This document shows, piece by piece, positions 1 through 8,005 of a stretch of DNA of 37,513 nt (position 1 is its first letter; the number at the start of each line of letters is the position of its first letter). The stretch covers positions 1-37,513 of the forward strand of contig NZ_QJUG01000066.1 in the NCBI RefSeq assembly GCF_003426775.1. The letters are read 5' to 3'. The notes beneath the pieces were generated by a model. That model was not told where the DNA came from, searched no databases, and saw only the letters and a list, made by a program, of their open reading frames with translations. Source of the stretch: Allorhizocola rhizosphaerae. GTDB taxonomy: Bacteria > Actinomycetota > Actinomycetes > Mycobacteriales > Micromonosporaceae. The translations under genes and the position numbers were made by a program.

Positions 1-238
1 GTGCACCCTGGGTGCACCGCGGCGCACAAGGCGATCGATTTGCCGGAAACATGAGCAATATTGATGAGAAATTATCAGGTGTTTTGAGACCATAGGCCTG
101 ATATGCTGGGAAAAGATTCTCATTCGATCCCAGTATCGCCCACCATCTATATGACGAGCACAAAGACCAGTCCTTGGAGATCAAGAATAGGTCCTTGTGA
201 TCTTAAGTCTAGATCATGAGTTGCGTATGAGTGATCAC
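1..238. other. AT-richer non-coding left edge with several dyads
   Basis: No convincing gene is seen here and base composition is clearly more AT-rich than the rest. Four inverted repeats are visible. GTGCACC/GGTGCAC with a 3-nt spacer lies at 1-17. ATCAGG/CCTGAT lies at 74-102. CTGGGA/TCCCAG lies at 106-133 and encloses GATTCTCATT, which looks faintly like a Fur-type box. TGATCT/AGATCA lies near 198-216. They could be terminators for the leftward gene that follows, or operators for something beyond the window edge; the sequence does not decide. Confidence 0.4.
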
Positions 239-637
239 TTAGTTCCCGGGCATCTGCGGGCCACCGCCCGCCGACCGGAGCCTATGCACAGAGCCAAATC
301 CTGAAGCCTCCTGCGCCACGGCAGCGTCCACGAAGCCTTCGGCATACCCTTCCCGCTTGGCCATGAACTCGACAACCTGCACGACCGTGGCCTCCAGCGC
401 CGTGATCCGCTCCTCCTGGCTGGCCACGATCCCAGCGAGCTTGGCGACGCCCTCCACGGAAGCCTGGAGCGTGCCCAGGAACCCGCCGAAGATCAGAATG
501 ATCCCGGTAGCGCTGGTCGGGATCATGACGAAGATGTAGCGCTGGGCCAGACCTCCCTGCTGTGTCCACCAGATCGCAGTCACGATGCCGAGGACCGCAA
601 AGCTCCAATTCCTGCACCGAAAGAAGTTCCGGCTCAC
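239..637 (-). CDS. Small membrane protein with coiled-coil-like tail
   Basis: A 132-residue protein that I do not recognise as a named family. The N-terminus is short and basic (MSRNFFRCRNW), followed by two hydrophobic segments, about residues 10-25 and 33-58. A charged, heptad-like stretch (KLAGIVASQEERITALEATVVQVVEFM) then suggests a cytosolic coiled coil. The start is a GTG preceded about 12 nt upstream by a GGGGGAG Shine-Dalgarno-like run. The layout of two membrane helices plus a coiled coil is common for small actinobacterial membrane proteins that oligomerise, but no function can be assigned. It lies downstream, in the same direction, of a weak 70-residue frame and a decayed membrane-protein frame. 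Confidence 0.6.
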   Translation of the reverse strand: MSRNFFRCRNWSFAVLGIVTAIWWTQQGGLAQRYIFVMIPTSATGIILIFGGFLGTLQASVEGVAKLAGIVASQEERITALEATVVQVVEFMAKREGYAEGFVDAAVAQEASGFGSVHRLRSAGGGPQMPGN

Positions 638-688
638 CGTTGTTCACGTCTCCCCCGCCAGCGCGACATAGGCTAGGCCGCATCTGAC

Positions 689-901
689 CTATTCGATGTA
701 GTTGATGTGGATGTTGGTAGACATCTCTGCGCCCCGCGCGAGCGCGGCGGACGGCAGCCCAAGAGGATGCGCTCCTATCCATGGCGGCGGCGGTGCTTCC
801 CGCGACCACGCCGAGCAGATGAGCGCGGCTACAGTGAACGTGAATCCGGCATCGCTGCGAGCCGCCTGCCCTTGCCGACGGGTCCCACCCAGGCGGATCA
901 C
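689..901 (-). CDS. Weak hypothetical frame, possibly coupled to upstream frame
   Basis: A 70-residue frame of unknown function. Its GTG start overlaps the TGA stop of the preceding leftward frame by GTGA, the arrangement used for translational coupling. Internally it has an arginine-rich start and one modest hydrophobic stretch (AGFTFTVAALICSAW), and it ends in STNIHINYIE. No known domain is visible and the composition is not strongly protein-like. It may be a chance frame inside a decaying region. Confidence 0.22.
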   Translation of the reverse strand: MIRLGGTRRQGQAARSDAGFTFTVAALICSAWSREAPPPPWIGAHPLGLPSAALARGAEMSTNIHINYIE

Positions 902-1242
902 TTCGCGAGGAGGCTCTTCATGCCCTCGCCACGCTCATCGGGCGCCCACAGGTCGGCTTGTGCATGATTTCGGCTGTTCGTGCCCAGCCGAGTAGCGAAC
1001 GTAGCGAGCAGGACTATTGCCATTACAGCGAACGCGTCACGTTTGTCTGACAGCGCCCAGCCGTGACCCGGACAAAATAAAGACGTGTCACGGAAGCCGA
1101 TCGTGAAGGTTGTGTCTTTGGTGTCTTTGCGTAGGTTAAGCCGGCCGGTCTGGTAGACGACCTGGTAGCGGCTGGGTCCTGGATCGGGCAGCGTGTAGGC
1201 GATCGGCGCCGCGGCCAGTGCGCAGACAAGTGACCAGTTCAC
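898..1242 (-). pseudogene. Membrane-protein remnant fused to the broken IS3 element
   Basis: This 114-residue frame starts within or at the breakpoint of the truncated IS3 transposase. It contains two hydrophobic segments ([16 protein letters not shown] and AFAVMAIVLLATFATRL) around a polar region with [27 protein letters not shown]. The second helix and the charged tail ending in MKSLLAK look like genuine protein. The first residues are probably derived from the junction. I read it as the C-terminal part of a membrane protein whose N-terminus was lost when the insertion element was truncated. A complete small gene starting at the GTG near 1242 is the alternative. Confidence 0.35.
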
Positions 1243-1498
1243 GTTTCAGCGCGCCCCGGCCCTGGCCGCGTAGCTGGGCGTGGATCCGCGGCACGGCATA
1301 GGTGCCGCCCGAGGCGGCATGCTCGGCCCCGATTTCGGCCAGCATCTGCGCCTCGTCGGCCTGCTGGCTGGCACGGGCCTGGGTTCCGGCCAGCCACTTG
1401 TAGTACGCCGACCGGTGCACCCCGAGGACCTGACACAGCCGTTGCATACCGAATTCGTTGCGGTGCATGGAGATGAAGACCGAACGGCAGGCCTTCAC
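1240..1498 (-). pseudogene. IS3 transposase OrfB, N-terminal fragment
   Basis: The start is a GTG overlapping the orfA stop (GTGA), the usual IS3 orfA/orfB arrangement. The fragment covers the pre-catalytic HTH_21-like part: [19 protein letters not shown], then [18 protein letters not shown], which corresponds to the conserved YG.PRI...L..G segment of IS3 transposases. Homology ends there. The whole integrase core with the DDE triad is gone, and the frame continues into unrelated residues. It is a dead transposase. Confidence 0.75.
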
Positions 1499-1791
1499 TT
1501 CATCTCCTTGGCGAAAAACTGGGCAGCCTTACGCAAAATCTCTTGTTCCAGTTGCCACTCCCGCTCGGCTTTGCGCAGCCGGGCCAGTTCGGCCCGCTCG
1601 TCGGCGTTGAGCCCGCCGGCCACACCGGTCAGCGAGTCGGCCTCGGCGGCGGCCCTGATCCACTGCCGCAGGGTCTCGTGGTTGATCCCGATCCGGTTGG
1701 CGATCGCCTTCACGCTGGAACGATCCGACGCGCGGTACAACGCCACCGCGTCGGCTCTGAACTCGTCGGAATACTTCGATGGACGTCCCAC
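1495..1791 (-). CDS. IS3 transposase OrfA (helix-turn-helix)
   Basis: A DNA-binding transposase subunit of about 98 residues. It opens with [19 protein letters not shown], followed by the HTH region [20 protein letters not shown] and a leucine-zipper-like tail ([31 protein letters not shown]), the standard order in IS3 OrfA. I chose the GTG in front of GRPSK; a TTG 33 bases further upstream is also open. In an intact element OrfA is joined to OrfB by a -1 frameshift. Here OrfB is truncated, so OrfA is at best a leftover binding protein. Confidence 0.75.
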   Translation of the reverse strand: MGRPSKYSDEFRADAVALYRASDRSSVKAIANRIGINHETLRQWIRAAAEADSLTGVAGGLNADERAELARLRKAEREWQLEQEILRKAAQFFAKEMK

Positions 1792-1820
1792 CTGGACATT
1801 CCCTTCCTGTACCAACAGAT

Positions 1821-1839
1821 CCAAGTTTCAGGGTGTCCA
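1821..1839 (-). repeat. Surviving terminal inverted repeat of the IS3 element
   Basis: Read on the minus strand it is TGGACACCCTGAAACTTGG, immediately upstream of orfA. No matching inverted copy is seen on the other side, which agrees with truncation of the element. Confidence 0.6.
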
Positions 1840-1918
1840 CCCCGCGGGTCAAATCTCATGATATGGGCCGTAGGGGCGTGGCTGGATGCCGCTGATCCGC
1901 GGTTCGATCACGCCGAGC

Positions 1919-1949
1919 TTGACCTTGCCGCTACGTCAACGTTTCTACT
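1919..1949 (+). promoter_or_regulatory. MerR-type promoter with dyad operator
   Basis: A TTGAC-N11-GTCAA dyad lies at 1919-1939. Read as a promoter, TTGACC at 1919-1924 is separated by 19 bp from TCTACT at 1944-1949. The over-long 19-bp spacer spanning a dyad is the hallmark of promoters that MerR proteins untwist. The expected transcription start falls at about 1956, exactly on the ATG of the MerR gene, so the transcript would be leaderless and autoregulated. The GGAGG at 1950-1954 is too close to the ATG to be a normal ribosome binding site. Confidence 0.7.
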
Positions 1950-1955
1950 GGAGGC

Positions 1956-2714
1956 ATGCGGATCAGCGAACTGGCCGACCTCGTCGGGGTCACCACCCGA
2001 ACCGTGCGGCACTACCACCATCTCGGCCTGCTGCCCGAGCCGCCGCGGCAGCCCAACGGCTACCGCGAGTACCGGCTGCGGGACGCCGTCGCGCTGGCGC
2101 GCATCAGGCGGCTGACCGAGCTGGGCCTGTCGCTGGACGAGATCCGCGACGTGCTCGCTGACGACCAGGGCCGAGAGCTGCGTGACGTGCTGCTGGAGCT
2201 CGACGGTGACCTGGCGCGGCAGCAGGAGGCGATCGCCATGCGGCGGGCACGGCTCGCCGCGCTGCTGTCCGAGGCGGAGCCGCACCCGGATTCCATGGTG
2301 TCGACAGAGCTGGCTGCGGTGCTGCGTGACCTGCCCGCGGGCGGCTCGCCGCTGGCCCGGCTCGACCGGCAATTGCTCACGTTGCTCGACAGCCGCATGG
2401 ACCCTGCCGAACGGCCCCAGGTGATGGCGATGCTGGGCTCGATGGCCACACCCGAGGCGCTGGCCCGAGGACAACGGCTCTACGCACGGCTGGACGAGTT
2501 GGCCGGCGCGGGCACCCACGACCCGCGGATCGCGCCGCTGGCGCACGACATCGCCGCCCATATCCCGCCCCAGATAGCCGCCGGCGTGGCCGAGGCGCTC
2601 GCCGACGCCGACGGCGGTACCGGGCAGTGGATGGCCTTGCTGGCGCACGAGGTGTCCCCGGCGCAGGCCGAGGCGCTGCGCCTGGCGATAACCAAGCTGA
2701 GGGAGGGGCGATGA
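1956..2714 (+). CDS. MerR-family transcriptional regulator
   Basis: A 252-residue regulator. Residues 1-70 are a clear MerR winged helix-turn-helix: MRISELADLVGVTTRTVRHYHHLGLLPEP, then the wing (NGYREYRLRDAVALARIRRLTELGLSLDEIRDVL). A dimerisation helix follows at about 75-110. The remaining 140 residues are a helical effector domain with no Cys-rich metal site, so this is probably a drug- or small-molecule-sensing member (TipA/BltR type) rather than a metal sensor. The start sits directly at a MerR-type promoter and may be leaderless. The gene overlaps the next membrane-protein gene by ATGA, so the two are one operon and the membrane protein is the likely regulated target. Confidence 0.9.
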   Translation: MRISELADLVGVTTRTVRHYHHLGLLPEPPRQPNGYREYRLRDAVALARIRRLTELGLSLDEIRDVLADDQGRELRDVLLELDGDLARQQEAIAMRRARLAALLSEAEPHPDSMVSTELAAVLRDLPAGGSPLARLDRQLLTLLDSRMDPAERPQVMAMLGSMATPEALARGQRLYARLDELAGAGTHDPRIAPLAHDIAAHIPPQIAAGVAEALADADGGTGQWMALLAHEVSPAQAEALRLAITKLREGR

Positions 2715-3571
2715 GCCTGAAGCTGGCCCGGGTCGCGCTGTTCACGGTCATCCCCGCCGAGCTGCTGCTGGTGGTGCTGCTCGTCGCGGGCGTGCGGCCG
2801 CCCGCGCCGGTCCTGGTCGCCGTCGAGATGGCGGTGCTCGGGGTGGCGCTGTTCGAGGCCGTCGTCGCCTATCGGATGTTCCGCGCGCTGCGCAGCGACG
2901 GCGCGCCCAGCGGGGCCGCGCTGCGCGGTGTGGTCGAGCGGATGGTGCCGCGGCAGGTACGTCAGCTGGTGGGCTTCGAGATCCGCGCGATGCCCAGCTT
3001 CGTGTGGTGGATCGGGCGCCGCAGGCACGGCGTGCCGCCCGGGGCGGTACCGGTGTCCTACGCCAAGGCGCAGACACCGACGATGCTCGCGTTCGTGGCG
3101 GTCTTGGTGCTGGAGACGATCGGCATGGAGGTGCTGTTGCGGGCGATCGGGGCGCCGCTGGGGGTGCGGATCGTCGTCCTGGTGCTCGACGGGTACACAA
3201 TCGTGCTCCTGCTGGCGATCATCGCGGCCTGCGTGACCCGTCCGCATGTCATCTCCGGCGCCGAAGTGCGGCTGCGTTACGGCGTCTTCTTCGATCTGCG
3301 CATCCCACGGGAGCGGATCGTGGCGGTCCGGCCGGTACGTAATTACAACGAGCAGCGCACGATCGATGTGGACGATGCCCAACTCGCGATCGCGGTCGGC
3401 TCGCAAACCAACCTGCTCATCGAGCTCGACCGGCCAGTCACGGCAATGCGCCCGCTTGGCGCCACCGCGCGGGTGCGCACGATCCGCTTCTTCGCCGACG
3501 ACCCAGATACGGCGCATCGCGCACTGCGGGAGCCGTCACCGGCCCCCGGCGGCCTGACGGTCACTCCTTGA
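2711..3571 (+). CDS. Membrane protein with C-terminal PH-like region
   Basis: A 286-residue integral membrane protein. Two hydrophobic segments lie at about residues 8-28 and 32-52. A polar cytosolic loop (about 55-120) follows, then two or three more helices (AFVAVLVLETIGMEVLLRAIG and VRIVVLVLDGYTIVLLLAIIAA). The last 100 residues are beta-rich: RLRYGVFFDLRIPRERIVAVRPV, then a second set of strands ending VRTIRFFADDPD. This resembles the bacterial PH-like domains often attached to actinobacterial membrane proteins. The ATG overlaps the MerR stop (ATGA), so it is translated with the regulator. Function is unknown; a role in resistance or envelope response under MerR control is inference. Confidence 0.75.
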   Translation: MSLKLARVALFTVIPAELLLVVLLVAGVRPPAPVLVAVEMAVLGVALFEAVVAYRMFRALRSDGAPSGAALRGVVERMVPRQVRQLVGFEIRAMPSFVWWIGRRRHGVPPGAVPVSYAKAQTPTMLAFVAVLVLETIGMEVLLRAIGAPLGVRIVVLVLDGYTIVLLLAIIAACVTRPHVISGAEVRLRYGVFFDLRIPRERIVAVRPVRNYNEQRTIDVDDAQLAIAVGSQTNLLIELDRPVTAMRPLGATARVRTIRFFADDPDTAHRALREPSPAPGGLTVTP

Positions 3572-3803
3572 CGGCGCCGGCCATAGAGCACCCCTGATGA
3601 AGAAACGCTGCAGCCGGGTGAGTGCGATGATCAGTCCGAACAGGGGTGAACCGAGTGTCACCACCCCCGGCCTGACCACAGGAAGCTGGACCCCGAAACC
3701 CTGCTAAACAATCACCACCCGAAGCTCCAATCCCCACCAAACCAGTAGGGCTTGGCTCCCGAAACCTTACTCGGCTGGTACCGACTTACGTTGCTAGGAA
3801 CAC

Positions 3804-4070
3804 ATGCTCAACGGCCTCATCTCCTCACGGGACACCCCAACCGTCATCGACGCCTTCTGCCAACTCAAGGCCCGCGGCCACGAGCTCGACCCGGTCGCTG
3901 TGTACGAGTTCGCGCTGCATTCCGGAGCCGACGGTGACGAGGCGTTGCTGATGCACGAGATCGCCACAAAGCTGCGCGCGGGGCACAACTACCGACGTAG
4001 AGGGCGTGTCGAGGCCGACAGGGTTCGCCACTGGGAGCAACAGGCGGCGGAGTTCAGGATACCCACATAA
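3804..4070 (+). CDS. Hypothetical protein, 88 residues
   Basis: I do not recognise a family. The sequence looks like real protein, mostly helical and charged, with GHELDPVAVYEFALHSGADGDEALLMHEIATKLRAGHNY followed by GRVEADRVRHWEQQAAEF. No signal peptide or membrane helix is present. No good Shine-Dalgarno sequence precedes the ATG, so it could be leaderless or the surviving C-terminal part of a longer gene. The 230 bp upstream hold only a loose CACCCCTG/CAGGGGTG dyad and near-repeats of CCCGAAACC. Confidence 0.45.
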   Translation: MLNGLISSRDTPTVIDAFCQLKARGHELDPVAVYEFALHSGADGDEALLMHEIATKLRAGHNYRRRGRVEADRVRHWEQQAAEFRIPT

Positions 4071-4494
4071 GGCAGGCCATCGTGGGAGGGCCAGGTTTGG
4101 TCGTCTCTTCGAGTGGTTGACGCAGCAGGCTGCGAGATCGGACCCCACCGTCATGAGACTGTGGCCGGGAGTGTCAGAGGATCTTCGTGTTCGCGTTTCA
4201 CCCGGGCGCCGGAAGCTGCGGAAACGCTTGGCAGGGCGCGGCGCTTACTGGTGCGCCGATAGGCCCTACCCCGGCCACCCCATCGGCCAGCCTCAGCATC
4301 GCAGCCATCTACACCCTTGACTGTGCCGCCAAGCTGAAGACGCCCTCGGCCCGGCCGGGACAGTCCCACGCCGCCAAACCACTCGCTCCCCACCCATCGC
4401 CTGCCGGACCCTGAATCCAGATACCAACTGGCAGCACCGATCCAACCGCAGCGCGACCGCTGCCAGTCCGGACAACATGAAGGGATCCCGAGCC
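4071..4494. other. Intergenic, no gene seen
   Basis: Frames here are short and of low complexity on both strands. No promoter, repeat or RNA gene could be supported. The leader of the following secreted-protein gene lies at the right end. Confidence 0.4.
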
Positions 4495-4977
4495 ATGAGG
4501 AAACTCACCCCGACCTTCGCGGCAGCCGTCGCCGCCGTTATCTTGGCGGCTGGCACAGCTTCTGCTGCCCCACAACCGACCACGACAAGCCACGGCGCCA
4601 ACACCACAGCCGAAACCCAAATGACCGCGGGTAACGGCGAGCAGAAACCCATCCAGCTTTATGCGAGTGTCGACGCCTCTGTCATGGCCCCCGGTGGCTT
4701 GACGTTCACGTGGGGTCCCGGCTTCCAAATCAGAGCAGGTGAATGCCGTTGGCTAAACCTGCAAACATTCCCCTTCGGCGCCGGGCACCCGGTCACAGTC
4801 TCCGTGGCAGAAGTCGTCAACGGCAGCGAGCAATTCTTCCGGAGACTGCACATCTACGGTGTGATTGTGTGGGGCGCTCCGGGTGGCGCCGGGGTTTCGG
4901 TTTGGGTGTGCAGCGACGCCTCTCCCGCTCCTGCCACCCCCTTCGTCACACTCAACGTGCACTACGTCTGGGGCTAG
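4495..4977 (+). CDS. Small secreted protein
   Basis: A 160-residue exported protein of unknown function. The N-terminus MRKLTPTFAAAVAAVILAAGTASAA is a textbook Sec signal peptide with a likely cleavage after ASA near residue 24. A Thr/Ser-rich linker follows (PQPTTTSHGANTTAETQ). The mature domain is beta-strand-rich with glycine and aromatic residues, and contains two cysteines (in GECRW and VWVCSD) that could form a disulfide. The ATG at 4495 is preferred because AAGGGA lies nine bases upstream; an in-frame ATG at 4477 would put extra residues before the signal peptide. It stands alone between gene-poor stretches. Confidence 0.65.
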   Translation: MRKLTPTFAAAVAAVILAAGTASAAPQPTTTSHGANTTAETQMTAGNGEQKPIQLYASVDASVMAPGGLTFTWGPGFQIRAGECRWLNLQTFPFGAGHPVTVSVAEVVNGSEQFFRRLHIYGVIVWGAPGGAGVSVWVCSDASPAPATPFVTLNVHYVWG

Positions 4978-6116
4978 CGAAGATACCGAGACCGTGGGCA
5001 CGCACCGCTGCCCACGGAAGCCAACCGCACCAGCACCACTGACCTCTCGGCTACAGCGACATCACGACTAGTAGGGTCGGCCAACAGAAAGAACAACCGC
5101 ACAAGAGATCGCGTCGCGCAGCTACGCGATCTCTTGTGCGGTCACGGTTGCCCAACCGAGCGGCGCAACGACAGAAGATCGCGTTGCACGGTTGCACTGA
5201 TCGCGATCCGGTGCAGCCCGCGAGGTGATGGAAGCTGGGACCTCTGTGCAGACGGTGACAGAGCGCCGACAGGTACCAGCGGACCGAGTCGCGCCTGGAC
5301 GGTGAACGGGCCGATTGCGGCAGACCAAACTGGTGCGTAACTTGCGCTGCGTGGAAAGATGCCGCGATGACCTCTGCGATCATGCCCCGGCAGCGTCCCG
5401 CGTTCGGCCCCACCGGCCGAGAAGCGACCATCACCTTGATCACGTTCGCCGACGAAGACGTACTCGCAGCCGCACTGAGCAACATCATTCCGCAGACCGC
5501 TCCATCGCCGCGCTTGACCTTCGCATGCGCCAATACACTCCCCGGGCTGCATACCGCATTGGATGTCCACCTGGCCCGATCTGCGGTGCAGCGGTGACCT
5601 TCGGGCCTGGTGACGACTCGGTTTCATGCGATGCCGCGGCAACGTCCATGAGGCAGGCTTCGGCTGCCCAAGCCGGCCGGTCGCCGAGTCTTTGTTCAGC
5701 AGCCAGTCAACGTTGCTCCATGCCCCGCCGCTGGTCCTGATATCCCTTCGGTTGCGGTCGACGTCCACATCGGACACAACTCAATCCGCATACTTGGGGA
5801 ACACTCATTCCTATAAATTGGCCTATGACGATAAAGCGTCCTGTCGACGCGAACGGCCGAGGTCTGTGTCGGTTGCGGGTGAAAGTGAGCCGCACGGGTT
5901 AGGGCACTCGCGGTCATGATGCGCGACCCAACGCGCCAAGGACTCACCAACGGCGCCGACGTGTGCCAGAACATCGCCGCCACACTAACCCCTTCCTGAC
6001 TTTGCCAATCACTGCCGCGTCCACTAAAGCCGGATCCAGTCACCGCCAGAACCCATCCGCCTCGAATCCGGCAGCATGGGCGGCCATACCGTCCCAGACA
6101 TCAGCACGCCAGCGGG
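4978..6116. other. Long gene-poor region
   Basis: No gene can be called with confidence over about 1.1 kb. A 76-residue rightward frame at 5367-5597, with GREATITLITFADEDVLAAALSNIIPQ, looks the most protein-like but has no Shine-Dalgarno sequence or recognisable domain; it may be a fragment. The region contains a perfect long hairpin (annotated separately) and a second dyad, GATCGCG/CGCGATC, at 5177-5208 that reuses part of the same sequence. Codon-position bias is absent in the longer overlapping frames, which I regard as chance. Confidence 0.4.
5096..5142. repeat. Perfect 19-bp inverted repeat with 9-nt loop
   Basis: The left arm ACCGCACAAGAGATCGCGT is matched exactly by ACGCGATCTCTTGTGCGGT, around the loop CGCGCAGCT. 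The secreted-protein gene ends 118 bp upstream. There is no U tract on either side. It could be a bidirectional terminator, although it is longer and less GC-rich than other terminators in this window. A protein-binding palindrome or a transposon-derived hairpin is also possible. Confidence 0.65.
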
Positions 6117-7367
6117 TCACGCCGTGTTGGTAGCGGTGTTGCCGTCAACGTCCTCATCGCTGTGATTGATGGGTTCCCCGGTGCCGGCGGGTGCTGTCAA
6201 CAGCAGGACGCTGCCGATGGCTGCGGCAAGGACGGAGGCTGCCAGGATGGCCACCTTAGCCAGGCTGGTCAGGCCAGGGTCGACGTAGGCCAGGTCGGTG
6301 ATGAACAGCGACACGGTGAAGCCGATCCCACCGAGGGCGGCCACGCCGAGGATCTCGCGGGGATGCATGTCGGCCGGCAGCGTGCCCCAACGCCGCCAGC
6401 GCAGCAGATGGGCCACCGCTCCGATACCGACAATCTTGCCGATCACCAGGCCGGCGATGATCGCCCACACCAGCGGCTGCCGCAGGGCGTCACCGATCAC
6501 GCCGCCGCGCAGGTCGACCCCGGCGTTGGCCAGCGCGAAGACCGGGATCACGAGAAAGGCGCTGACCGGATGCAGCGCGTGTTCCAGCTCGCCGAGCACA
6601 GCGCGGCCGTTGACGGGACGGGCCGGGGTGAGCAGGCCCAGCGCCACGCCGGCCAGGGTGGCATGAACACCCGATTCCAGCATGGCGAACCACACCATGA
6701 CCCCGACCGGCAGGTAGCTCCACGGCGAGTTGACACCGAACCGGCGCAGGACCACGACCGCCAGCAGCCCGGCCACCGCACCGCCCAACCACCACAGGCT
6801 GATGGTGCTGGTGTAGAACAAGGCGATGACACCGATCGCCAGGATGTCATCGACGATGGCGATGCTCAGCAGAAACAGTTTCGCCCCGACCGAGGCGTGC
6901 CGCCCCAGCAAGGTCAAAATACCGACCGCGAAGGCGATATCGGTGGCCATCGGGATACCCCAGCCCCGCAGCGCGGCACCAGAACCCACCATCGCCACAA
7001 AAATCAGCGCCGGGATCACCACGCCACCCACGGCTGCAGCTGCCGGCAGCAACGCCGCTCGCCGGTCACGCAACTCGCCGACGGTCAGCTCACGCTTGAT
7101 CTCCAGCCCGATGACGAAAAAGAAGACGGCCATCAGGCCGTCGTTCACCCAGTGCCGCAAGTCATGCGACACCACCATGCTGCCGCCACCAAGCGTAATC
7201 TTCTGCTGCCAGAACTGTACATACCCGTCAGCGGCAGGGCTGTTGGCCCATACCAGGGCGGCCACCGCAGCGGCGATCAAGACCACCCCGCCGGAGGTTT
7301 CGGCCCGCAGAAAATCCCGTAGTGGTGCCGTGGCTGCCACCGCCATCCGCCTGACCGGACTCTTCAC
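6117..7367 (-). CDS. nhaA: Na+/H+ antiporter NhaA
   Basis: An inner-membrane antiporter that exchanges sodium for protons and helps with salt and alkaline pH homeostasis. The functional residues known from E. coli NhaA are all recognisable: IPMATDIAFAVG (Asp133 motif), SIAIVDDILAIG (Asp163/Asp164 pair), LESGVHATLAGV (His225 motif), LVIGKIVG (Lys300 motif) and GGIGFTVSLFI. About twelve hydrophobic segments cover the protein. The GTG at 7367 has AGGG nine bases upstream and places RDFLRAETSGG where the family normally begins, giving 416 residues; an ATG at 7346 and an open frame up to 7463 are alternatives. The hydrophilic C-terminal tail is short and acidic. It appears monocistronic. Confidence 0.93.
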   Translation of the reverse strand: MKSPVRRMAVAATAPLRDFLRAETSGGVVLIAAAVAALVWANSPAADGYVQFWQQKITLGGGSMVVSHDLRHWVNDGLMAVFFFVIGLEIKRELTVGELRDRRAALLPAAAAVGGVVIPALIFVAMVGSGAALRGWGIPMATDIAFAVGILTLLGRHASVGAKLFLLSIAIVDDILAIGVIALFYTSTISLWWLGGAVAGLLAVVVLRRFGVNSPWSYLPVGVMVWFAMLESGVHATLAGVALGLLTPARPVNGRAVLGELEHALHPVSAFLVIPVFALANAGVDLRGGVIGDALRQPLVWAIIAGLVIGKIVGIGAVAHLLRWRRWGTLPADMHPREILGVAALGGIGFTVSLFITDLAYVDPGLTSLAKVAILAASVLAAAIGSVLLLTAPAGTGEPINHSDEDVDGNTATNTA

Positions 7368-7438
7368 GATCCACAACCCTACCGGCGTGAGCACCTCCGT
7401 CCGGCAGGCAGGGCCCGGCGATCCACCCAGACGAACAC

Positions 7439-8005
7439 CTACTGGCCCAGCCGGACACCGCACACCTGCACATGCTTGTACCCGCGTCCCATCGGCCAGG
7501 AAGATTCATGACCCGCCGCACGATTTGGGTTCAGGTGCCTGGCGGTGGTGGCGCGGTTACATGCCTGGGCGGGGAGCAGGGTAGGACGGCGGCGGGCGGC
7601 GACGTCTTCGATCCACCCCACCGCCATGACGATCAGCGTGAGGGCGACCGTTGCTATGGCGACCACGGCGATGGCCCCACCCGGCCGGGTGACGGCGATG
7701 TACAGACCGGACAGCAGCAGCCCGCTGCCGTACAGCGCAGGCAGATGCCACAGATAGATGGTGATCGCGCGGGCGTTGATCCCGGTGACCAGCCGCCGTA
7801 GCCGGGGCATGCGGTCCAGCCAGGCCAGGGTGGGTGCACGCGCATGAGGACGACCACATATGCGGTGCGGTGCCCCACAATAGTTCGGCCAACGGATCAG
7901 CGAACATCCACGGGATGGCGGGGTCGGCCTGGCGCTCATATCCCCAGACAGCTGCGCACCCGGCCAGCCAGACACCTACTACCAGATAGAACCGGACGTG
8001 CAGCG
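7439..8005 (-). pseudogene. Decayed acyltransferase-3 family membrane protein
   Basis: Only the C-terminal membrane part survives, spread over three reading frames. One frame reads FYLVVGVWLAGCAAVWGYE and then DPAIPWMFADPLAELLWGTA, the next reads AYVVVLMRVHPP, and a third reads LRRLVTGINARAITIYLWH followed by further membrane helices to a basic tail. RAITIYLWH is characteristic of the last helices of acyltransferase-3 (OafA-like) enzymes. At least two single-base shifts, near 7880 and 7830, separate the pieces. The N-terminal two-thirds, including the catalytic His, is absent. The gene was probably an envelope O-acyltransferase. Confidence 0.65.

Larger units (their letters stand above)
1240..1839 (-). 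mobile_element. Truncated IS3-family insertion sequence
   Basis: The element carries an intact orfA and only the first third of orfB. One terminus is preserved at the right edge: read leftward it begins TGGACACCCTGAAACTTGG, a typical IS3-family TG-starting end. The other terminus is missing, because orfB homology stops abruptly near 1240 and runs into unrelated sequence. The element should be immobile on its own. Its preserved end lies about 80 bp upstream of the MerR promoter. Confidence 0.75.

Noticed and set aside
106-133. Fur/Zur-like box inside the CTGGGA dyad
   Set aside because: GATTCTCATT is only a half-match, and the flanks differ from the two clear Zur-like boxes; kept only as a note in the left-edge entry.
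5142-5777. 211-residue leftward frame in the gene-poor stretch
   Set aside because: Composition is Arg/Ser-rich without hydrophobic core or motifs, and it runs through the perfect hairpin.
6162-7322. 386-residue rightward open frame
   Set aside because: It is antisense to nhaA, with His/Gln/Asp-rich low-complexity composition.
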